A stretch of DNA of 5,204 nt from an uncultured Eubacterium sp. (GTDB lineage: Bacteria; Bacillota; Clostridia; Peptostreptococcales; Anaerovoracaceae): NCBI GenBank assembly GCA_900542385.1, contig UQNP01000122.1, positions 1-5,204 of the forward strand, read 5' to 3'. Positions 1-5,204 of the stretch are shown one piece after another. Below the pieces are notes generated by a model. The model was not told the origin of the DNA and ran no database searches. It was given only the letters and a program-made list of their open reading frames with translations. Every line of letters starts with the position of its first letter. Within the stretch, counting starts at the first letter, position 1. The translations under genes were made by a program, and so were the position numbers.

Positions 1-31
1 AAAAGATGTGATGCTGGTTCAGATGTAGGGG

Positions 32-60
32 TAGAAATTTCTTCTGTTTTTTTGTATGAT
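32..60 (+). promoter_or_regulatory. Candidate sigma-A promoter for the permease gene
   Basis: A TATGAT hexamer at 55-60 resembles a -10 box (5 of 6 consensus bases). A weak TAGAAA at 32-37 sits 17 bases upstream as a possible -35 box (4 of 6 against TTGACA). The start point would fall near 67, leaving a leader of about 50 bases before the permease start codon. The region is AT-rich and such matches arise by chance, so this is only a candidate. Another possible -10 box, TACAAT at 89-94, has no -35 partner at the right distance. Confidence 0.3.
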
Positions 61-65
61 AACAC

Positions 66-79
66 ACAGGGAATCCTGT
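66..79. promoter_or_regulatory. Small inverted repeat, possible operator
   Basis: Perfect 5-base arms, ACAGG at 66-70 and CCTGT at 75-79, flank a 4-base centre. The dyad lies between the candidate -10 box and the permease ribosome binding site, where a repressor site would be expected. The arms are short enough to be a coincidence, and I do not recognise it as the site of a known regulator. Confidence 0.2.
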
Positions 80-103
80 AAAAAATATTACAATTATAGT
101 TTT

Positions 104-111
104 AAGGAGGT
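104..111 (+). promoter_or_regulatory. Strong Shine-Dalgarno of the permease gene
   Basis: AAGGAGGT is an essentially perfect complement of the 16S rRNA 3' end. AAGGAGG ends 6 bases before the ATG at 117. It fixes the permease start and suggests efficient translation. Confidence 0.9.
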
Positions 112-116
112 TTTTT

Positions 117-1679
117 ATGGACAATAATGCCAAAAACACCCAAACGCTAAACAGATCTTTGGGTCTTCCTGAATGCGTCACTATTACAGCCGGAGCTGTA
201 ATCGGCGTAGGTCTGTTCACCGTAGGCTCACAGATCGTCGGACTTATGGGCGGTACCGTAATCGTTGCATCATTGATTTCATTCGTGCTCATACTGTATC
301 CTTGCGCTATATACGGTGAACTGGGTGCGGCTCTGCCGCTTGCCGGAGGTACATATTCATACGCCAAGAGGGCTATCAACCGTCCTGTTGCCGTATTTGA
401 AAGCTGGAACTACACTCTGGCACAGATAGGTATCGGAGCTTCTGAAGCTATGGCTTTCTCAAACTATTTCTGCAGACTGCTCAGCGCTCTCGGACTCAAT
501 GTTCCTATCGATAACAACAATTACTCACTTATAGATTACTTTGCCGGCAATGTGCCTACAGACGTATTCCTCTGGAGGACACTCCCGGCTATAGCACTGT
601 TCATACTCTTCACATTCATATCCTACAGAGGAATAGAGATGAACGGCAAAACGCAGAACTTCTTCATGTTCTTCTTCTGGGCATGCTCCCTCGTATGGTT
701 TGCAACGGTACTTGCAAAAGCTGATTTCTCAAGCGTTACAGAACTCGTTGCCGGAGTAGGAATCCCTGCTGAAGTAAATGCGTTTGCTCAGGCTGTACTT
801 CTGGTACTCTGGTGCTTCTTCGGATATGAAACAATCGTAGGTATGGGCTCAGAAGTCAAGTTCCCGCAGATAACTCTGCCGAGAGCTCTTCTGATATCGC
901 CTTTCTGCGTACTTGCAGTTAATCTGCTTTTCCAGTGGTTCCTGTGTGCACTTACTCCGTCGGAACACATTCCTGACCTCTACACATCAGCCGCTCCTTA
1001 TGCAGATGCGATGCAGTATGCGGGAATCGTAGGCCTGCCTCTTGTAATCCTTTGTCTGGGCATCACTCTCGGAGGCGACTTCTCGACAATGAATCCTTGT
1101 ATTGCAGGTCCTGCCAGATATATATACATCATGTCGGAAGATGGAAACTTCCCTAGATATTTCGGTAAAGTACATGATAAATACAGAAGCCCTCACCGTG
1201 CTGTAGTTCTTTGCGGTATACTGGGTATATTCTTTATCCTTTCGGGCTCAATAAAAATTGTAGCGCTCATGTGCTCATACAACCAGATCCAGGCATACAT
1301 AATAGGTTTCTGGTCCTTCCTTGCACTTCGCAAAAAAGAGCCTGAACTTAAGAGACCTTGGAAATGTCCTGGAGGAGTATTCGGTGCTTGGTTCAGCATC
1401 ATATGCTTCGCTATACTGCTGATACTGGCATACGATCCGGTAGCAATCTGGTACAATATAGTATGGGATGCAATCGCGATAGTATACTATATTATCTTTG
1501 TACGCAACAAACCTATACCTCAGGAATCCGTTGACGTTGAAGCTCTTGCTCTGGCTACTGCCGACCCTACTCCTGAAGAGAAGGCTCAGCTGGACAGACA
1601 GTACAAGAGATGGAGAATCATCGCATACTGCTTCGCAGCATTTGCTATCCTCCTGTTCGTAGTTTCCTGGATATTCTAA
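117..1679 (+). CDS. APC-superfamily amino acid permease
   Basis: This 520-residue polytopic membrane protein probably carries an amino acid across the cytoplasmic membrane by proton symport or exchange; the substrate cannot be read from sequence. Seen: the glycine-rich broken first helix GAVIGVGLF (26-34); the APC signature GELGAALPLAGGTYSYAKRA (67-86) after helix 2; FFGYET in helix 6 (234-239), followed by the loop SEVKFPQITLPRA (245-257), which matches the family pattern E-V-x-x-P-x-x-x-x-P-R-A. I count about 12 helices between residues 20 and 463, the family norm. A charged, proline-containing linker (464-498) and an extra hydrophobic segment (499-519) follow. The start is set by the strong ribosome binding site 6 bases upstream. 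Other APC clades such as SteT-like exchangers remain possible, so no gene symbol is given. The gene ends before a hairpin terminator and is followed by a microprotein gene on the same strand. Confidence 0.93.
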   Translation: MDNNAKNTQTLNRSLGLPECVTITAGAVIGVGLFTVGSQIVGLMGGTVIVASLISFVLILYPCAIYGELGAALPLAGGTYSYAKRAINRPVAVFESWNYTLAQIGIGASEAMAFSNYFCRLLSALGLNVPIDNNNYSLIDYFAGNVPTDVFLWRTLPAIALFILFTFISYRGIEMNGKTQNFFMFFFWACSLVWFATVLAKADFSSVTELVAGVGIPAEVNAFAQAVLLVLWCFFGYETIVGMGSEVKFPQITLPRALLISPFCVLAVNLLFQWFLCALTPSEHIPDLYTSAAPYADAMQYAGIVGLPLVILCLGITLGGDFSTMNPCIAGPARYIYIMSEDGNFPRYFGKVHDKYRSPHRAVVLCGILGIFFILSGSIKIVALMCSYNQIQAYIIGFWSFLALRKKEPELKRPWKCPGGVFGAWFSIICFAILLILAYDPVAIWYNIVWDAIAIVYYIIFVRNKPIPQESVDVEALALATADPTPEEKAQLDRQYKRWRIIAYCFAAFAILLFVVSWIF

Positions 1680-1705
1680 GGAAAATTACCGGTTACATCA
1701 ATTGC

Positions 1706-1736
1706 AGAGCCGTCATAACCATATGACGGCTCTTTT
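1706..1736 (+). terminator. Rho-independent terminator after the permease gene
   Basis: A perfect 12-bp stem, AGAGCCGTCATA (1706-1717) with TATGACGGCTCT (1722-1733), closes a 4-base ACCA loop and runs into four T residues (1733-1736). It begins 27 bases after the permease stop codon. The T tract is short, so some read-through into the small gene that starts at 1755 is plausible. Confidence 0.85.
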
Positions 1737-1754
1737 ATCAAAAAGGATCTACAA

Positions 1755-1889
1755 ATGAGAAAAATCATAGGAACTATATTGTTCATATTTCTGCTTATAC
1801 TTGCAACTGCCGGCGTTGCCGCTTTTGTAATGCAGGAAGCGCTACAGGAACCCATAACTTTCAAAGAGTTCTTTGAGAGGTTCTTTTAA
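1755..1889 (+). CDS. Hypothetical 44-residue single-pass membrane microprotein
   Basis: I do not recognise the family. The protein opens with MRKIIG, continues with one strongly hydrophobic helix (residues about 5-26, ILFIFLLILATAGVAAFVM), and ends in a short tail rich in Glu, Phe and Lys (QEALQEPITFKEFFERFF) that could form an amphipathic helix. The basic start and acidic tail suggest N-in/C-out topology, or an uncleaved signal anchor; no lipobox cysteine is present. AAAAAGGA upstream, with its AGGA 7 bases before the ATG, is a credible ribosome binding site. The gene lies just 18 bases after the permease terminator, so there is little room for its own promoter and it probably relies on read-through. 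A hairpin terminator follows shortly after its stop. The start-plus-RBS, the hydrophobic pattern and the terminator placement support a real gene, but its small size leaves doubt. A role as a partner of the permease is only a guess from position. Confidence 0.6.
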   Translation: MRKIIGTILFIFLLILATAGVAAFVMQEALQEPITFKEFFERFF

Positions 1890-1904
1890 CGATAATTTTA
1901 ATAC

Positions 1905-1936
1905 AAAATAAAATACTGCCTGATACGGCAGTATTT
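1905..1936. terminator. Bidirectional terminator in the convergent gap
   Basis: A perfect 10-bp stem, AAATACTGCC (1911-1920) with GGCAGTATTT (1927-1936), encloses the 6-base loop TGATAC. Read on the minus strand it follows the radA stop by 7 bases, and the stem leads into a T-rich tract (ATTTTATTTTG), a good rho-independent terminator for the ftsH-radA unit. Read on the plus strand it lies 21 bases after the microprotein stop, with an A-rich left flank and only TTT on the right, so it should also act, more weakly, on rightward transcripts. Confidence 0.8.
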
Positions 1937-1943
1937 AAAATGT

Positions 1944-3389
1944 CTAAAATAATTCTTTTATCTCCGTTATATTCTTTATTCCTTTTACCTTTATGCTTTT
2001 TTCACCTTCATCCGCTCTCTCAGCGTTTATCTCCCTAATCACTTTACCTGCTCTCTCGGCGTTTTTAACAGGCAAAACTATCCGTTCAAATCCAAGGCGC
2101 GCTGCTTCTCTCACTATCTTCTCACTGTTTTGGACCGCTCTCAGATCTCCCGTGAGTCCTATCTCTCCGAAGGATATCGTTCTGCTGCCTACGGCTTTCC
2201 CTTTATAGGAAGAATATATAGCTACAGCGACTGCAAGATCGGTATACGTCCCTTCCGGCCTTATACCTCCTACTATGTTCACATAGACATCCTGATTTAT
2301 CATAGACATTCCCATCTTTTTCTCCAGTACAGCCAGTATCATATTCAAACGTGAGTTTTCCACACCGATAGCCGTCCTTCGTGCAAATCCTATATTAGTA
2401 GGCGATGTAAGCGCCTGCACCTCCAGCACAAGGGGTCTGGTGCCTTCATATACGGCAGTTACCGCAGACCCTTCGCTTTCCCTGTCCATCTCTTCGAGCA
2501 GAGTTCCCGAAAGGTTTTCTATTTCCACAAGTCCAGACTCAGCCATTTCAAAGGCTCCTATCTCGCTCGTCGTGCCGAATCTGTTTTTCTGAGCTCTCAA
2601 TATCCTGAGCTCGTGGCTCCTGTCTCCTGCGAAGCTGAGGACGCAATCCACCATATGCTCAAGTATCCTCGGTCCCGCCAGGTCGCCGCTCTTTGTAACA
2701 TGGGCAACTATGAATACAGGTATGCCTCCCGTTTTTCCTATCCTCATCAGCTCATTTCCGCAGGCGCGTACCTGCGAAACGCTGCCCGGAGATGACTCCA
2801 TATCAGAAGTATACATCGTCTGTATGGAATCTATTATGAGAAAAGCAGGTTTTATACGTGCGCATATCTCACTTACACTGTCTATATTAGTCTCCGAAAG
2901 GATCAGAAGATCATCTGAAAGTTCCCCGCACACTCTGTCTGCCCTGATCTTTATCTGCTCTTCCGATTCTTCTCCGGAAACATAGAGCACAGTTCCGCTT
3001 TTTTTTGCTATATGGGAAGCAGCCTGTATTATTATGGTGGATTTACCTATTCCGGGCTCTCCTGATATCAAAGTCAGCGAGCCCGGCACAAGCCCTCCTC
3101 CCAGAACTCTGTTAAGCTCCGCTATTCCTGTGTCCAGTCTTTCTTTTTCCCCCGATGATACCGCAGACAACTTTACAGGCTCTGCAGCTTTATCGATCAT
3201 TCCGGAGGTTTCAGATCCGCCTCGCTTAAATGCTCCGGAAGTCCTTCTTCTCTTATCGTTTGCATCGACATCCACTACTTTTTCTTCCACGAAAGTGTTC
3301 CATGCACCGCATATGCACTGACCCATCCATTTCGGGCTCTCATATCCGCATTCCTGACACACGAAAACTGTTTTACCTTTTTTTGCCAT
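1944..3389 (-). CDS. radA: DNA repair protein RadA/Sms
   Basis: RadA is a cytoplasmic RecA-like ATPase and helicase that helps extend recombination intermediates (branch migration) during repair and transformation. In the 481 residues the order is: an N-terminal zinc finger (C11, C14, C25, C27); a charged linker (about 35-80); a RecA-like core with Walker A GEPGIGKST (110-118), Walker B LIIDSI (184-189) and the RadA signature KNRFG (268-272); and a C-terminal Lon-protease-like domain (about 360-481) including GGIRPEGTYTDLAVAVA (374-390) and FGEIGLTGDLRAV (407-419). The length is slightly above the usual 450-460, mainly through the linker. The second half of the zinc finger reads CIC rather than the usual CPxC, one residue short. 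The start ATG has AGGA 6 bases upstream, inside the last ftsH codons, and is 3 bases from the ftsH stop, so coupled translation is likely. All ATPase motifs are intact. Confidence 0.97.
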   Translation of the reverse strand: MAKKGKTVFVCQECGYESPKWMGQCICGAWNTFVEEKVVDVDANDKRRRTSGAFKRGGSETSGMIDKAAEPVKLSAVSSGEKERLDTGIAELNRVLGGGLVPGSLTLISGEPGIGKSTIIIQAASHIAKKSGTVLYVSGEESEEQIKIRADRVCGELSDDLLILSETNIDSVSEICARIKPAFLIIDSIQTMYTSDMESSPGSVSQVRACGNELMRIGKTGGIPVFIVAHVTKSGDLAGPRILEHMVDCVLSFAGDRSHELRILRAQKNRFGTTSEIGAFEMAESGLVEIENLSGTLLEEMDRESEGSAVTAVYEGTRPLVLEVQALTSPTNIGFARRTAIGVENSRLNMILAVLEKKMGMSMINQDVYVNIVGGIRPEGTYTDLAVAVAIYSSYKGKAVGSRTISFGEIGLTGDLRAVQNSEKIVREAARLGFERIVLPVKNAERAGKVIREINAERADEGEKSIKVKGIKNITEIKELF

Positions 3390-3392
3390 ATA

Positions 3393-5204
3393 CTATCCTC
3401 TCAATATATCCATGAATTCTTCTCCCGTTACAGTTTCTTTTTCATAGAGATATTCTGACAGTTCATCGAGTTTTTCACGATTATCTGCCAATATTTTCTT
3501 TGCTTTCTCATGCTGTGTCTTGATCAGATCAACAACTTTTTTATCTATCTCGGACTGAGTATCAGCCGAACATGCAAGGGATGCGTCCCCGCCGAGATAC
3601 TGATTTGTTACCGTCTCAAAAGCCACCATTCCAAATTCATCATTCATTCCGTATCTGGTTATCATAGCCCTTGCAAGTTTTGTGGCCTGCTCTATATCAT
3701 TTGAAGCTCCTGTGGATATGGAATCAAATACTATTTCTTCTGCAGCTCTTCCTCCTGTAAGCGTTGCAATCTTATTCTCAAGCTCTTCCTTGCTCATAAG
3801 GTAGTGGTTTCCTTCATCCACCTGCATCGTATATCCGAGAGCTCCCGATGTTCTCGGCACGATCGTTATCTTTTGTACAGGAGCAGAATTCGTCTGCATC
3901 GCTGCAACTAAAGCATGTCCTATCTCATGATACGATACCTTTTTCTTCTCTTCATCGGTAAGGATCGCGTTTTTCTTCTGATATCCCGCAATAACGACCT
4001 CGATGCTCTCTTCAAGGTCCGTCTGAGCCACCTTGTTTCTTCCGTCTCGTACCGCTCTAAGCGCTGCCTCGTTGATTATATTTGCCAGCTCTGCTCCGGA
4101 TGCTCCCGAAGCCATTCTGGCGATCTTCTTGAAGTCTACATCACTTTCAAGTTTTACTTTCTTAGCGTGTACTTCCAGTATATCCTCTCTTCCTTTAAGA
4201 TCCGGAAGCTCTACAGGTACCCTTCTGTCAAAACGTCCGGGACGCGTAAGGGCCGGATCCAGCGATTCCGGTCTATTAGTAGCCGCCAGGATTATAACTC
4301 CCGTATTCTCCTCAAAACCGTCCATTTCGGTAAGCAGCTGGTTTAAGGTCTGCTCCCTTTCATCGTTGCCGCTGACACGCCCGTCTCTTTTCTGTCCTAT
4401 AGCATCTATCTCGTCTATGAAAACAATGCACGGAGCTTTTTCTTTTGCCTGCTTAAAGAGATCTCTGACCTTTGAAGCCCCCATGCCAACAAACATTTCT
4501 ACAAATTCTGATCCTGACATAGAAAAGAACGGTACATTGGATTCTCCTGCCACGGCTTTTGCCAGCATAGTCTTTCCTGTTCCCGGAGGACCTACGAGCA
4601 ATATTCCCTTAGGCATAGTTGCCCCTATCTCTTTATATTTCCCGGGGTCATGAAGATATTCAACGATTTCCGAAAGATTTTCCTTAGCTTCATCTTCACC
4701 GGCTACATCTGAAAACCTTATACCTTCTGAAGATTTCACATATATTTTAGCATTGCTCTTTCCCATGCCGAACATCATCGAATTCGGACCTCCGGCATTC
4801 TTCATCATCTTCCTCGACATATACTGGCCAAGAATAGCGAATATAACGATCGGCAGCAGCCAGCAGAGCATTATCGTAAGCATAGGAGATGTCTGCTTAT
4901 TTATCTCTCCCGAGAATTCAGCGCCTGAATCCAAAAGTCTCTGGGTCAGTCCCGGATCTTCCACCATTCCGGTTCTGTAAACAGTATCGCTGTCTTTGAC
5001 CGTAAACATGATCTCGTTTTCATCCTGCTGTATCTCAACTGTATCTATCTTTTTATTTTCGGTCATGGATACGAATCTTCCATAATCCACATCCTTTATC
5101 TGCTGCTGCGACATCCACGGCATAAACATGAAGTTAAACATCATGAGCAGAAGAAATGCTATTATATAGTAAGATATAAGGGGTTTTTTCGGTTTCTTAA
5201 CTTC
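3393..5204 (-). CDS. ftsH: ATP-dependent zinc metalloprotease FtsH (5' end outside the window)
   Basis: FtsH is a hexameric membrane-anchored AAA+ protease that extracts and degrades misassembled membrane proteins and short-lived regulators. The frame stays open to the window edge, giving 603 visible residues; numbers below count from the first visible one. Seen: a basic start VKKPKKP (2-8); transmembrane helix 1 (about 9-28); a short extracytoplasmic domain; helix 2 (about 107-127); a Met/Gly-rich linker; Walker A GPPGTGKT (205-212); pore motif FVG (238-240); Walker B with D264-E265; the second region of homology [21 protein letters not shown] (308-328) with presumed arginine fingers R321 and R324; and the zinc protease motif HEIGH (426-430) with likely third ligand D503. 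The first in-window ATG, at 5144, would cut helix 1 in half, so it is not the true start. The protein ends soon after the protease domain and lacks the long tail of E. coli FtsH. It is the upstream partner of radA. Confidence 0.96.
   Translation of the reverse strand, partial: EVKKPKKPLISYYIIAFLLLMMFNFMFMPWMSQQQIKDVDYGRFVSMTENKKIDTVEIQQDENEIMFTVKDSDTVYRTGMVEDPGLTQRLLDSGAEFSGEINKQTSPMLTIMLCWLLPIVIFAILGQYMSRKMMKNAGGPNSMMFGMGKSNAKIYVKSSEGIRFSDVAGEDEAKENLSEIVEYLHDPGKYKEIGATMPKGILLVGPPGTGKTMLAKAVAGESNVPFFSMSGSEFVEMFVGMGASKVRDLFKQAKEKAPCIVFIDEIDAIGQKRDGRVSGNDEREQTLNQLLTEMDGFEENTGVIILAATNRPESLDPALTRPGRFDRRVPVELPDLKGREDILEVHAKKVKLESDVDFKKIARMASGASGAELANIINEAALRAVRDGRNKVAQTDLEESIEVVIAGYQKKNAILTDEEKKKVSYHEIGHALVAAMQTNSAPVQKITIVPRTSGALGYTMQVDEGNHYLMSKEELENKIATLTGGRAAEEIVFDSISTGASNDIEQATKLARAMITRYGMNDEFGMVAFETVTNQYLGGDASLACSADTQSEIDKKVVDLIKTQHEKAKKILADNREKLDELSEYLYEKETVTGEEFMDILRG
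3396..3402 (-). promoter_or_regulatory. radA ribosome binding site inside the end of ftsH
   Basis: On the minus strand GAGAGGA lies within the last codons of ftsH (Leu-Arg-Gly), and its AGGA ends 6 bases before the radA ATG. Ribosomes finishing ftsH therefore stop over the radA initiation region, the usual layout for translational coupling. Confidence 0.75.

Noticed and set aside
1..81. Frame 1 is open from the left edge to TAA at 79-81 and might be the 3' end of an upstream gene
   Set aside because: A run of 26 codons without a stop is expected by chance about a quarter of the time, and the peptide resembles nothing I know. It remains possible but unsupported.
1676..1864. Minus-strand open frame of 62 codons overlapping the permease stop and the microprotein
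   Set aside because: It crosses the terminator hairpin and the more credible plus-strand small gene, and has no recognisable product.
2710..2985. Plus-strand open frame of 91 codons opposite radA
   Set aside because: Antisense to the RadA ATPase core with a low-complexity product; a by-product of the real gene.
3915..4346. Plus-strand open frame of 143 codons opposite ftsH
   Set aside because: Antisense to the same conserved region, overlapping another spurious frame, with no convincing ribosome binding site or domain.
4033..4653. Long plus-strand open frame (206 codons) opposite ftsH
   Set aside because: It lies fully antisense to the conserved AAA+ domain, its Ser/Leu/Ala-rich product resembles no family, and it is explained by the codon usage of ftsH.
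1..5204. Search for CRISPR repeats, insertion sequence ends, tRNA or rRNA genes, riboswitches and toxin-antitoxin or defence genes
   Set aside because: No regularly spaced repeats, transposase motifs, structured RNA signatures or such gene pairs were seen; the window is almost fully occupied by housekeeping genes.

Overview
The window looks like ordinary chromosomal DNA from a low-to-medium GC Gram-positive anaerobe, most likely class Clostridia. The signs are strong AGGAGG-type ribosome binding sites, short hairpin terminators, and FtsH and RadA sequences of the clostridial type. I cannot place it to genus.

Layout. Positions 1-116 hold a leader with a weak candidate promoter, a small dyad and a near-perfect Shine-Dalgarno. 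Positions 117-1679 (+) encode an APC-superfamily amino acid permease, followed by a 12-bp hairpin terminator at 1706-1736. Just after that hairpin, at 1755-1889 (+), lies a 44-residue single-pass membrane microprotein with its own ribosome binding site. A second hairpin at 1905-1936 sits in the convergent gap and probably ends transcription from both sides. Positions 1944-3389 (-) encode RadA/Sms. Positions 3393-5204 (-) encode the ATP-dependent membrane protease FtsH, whose first few residues lie beyond the right edge of the window.

How the genes relate. ftsH and radA form a tight unit: only 3 bases separate the ftsH stop from the radA start, and the radA ribosome binding site lies inside the last ftsH codons, so they are very likely co-transcribed and translationally coupled. 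They join membrane protein quality control with recombination repair, a pairing in the spirit of clpC-radA in other Firmicutes. The permease and microprotein form a separate rightward unit that converges on radA.

I saw no mobile element, CRISPR array, tRNA, rRNA, defence island or clearly new multi-gene system. The points most worth a second look are the microprotein behind a terminator, the shortened zinc finger of RadA, the extra C-terminal membrane helix of the permease, and the ftsH-radA coupling.
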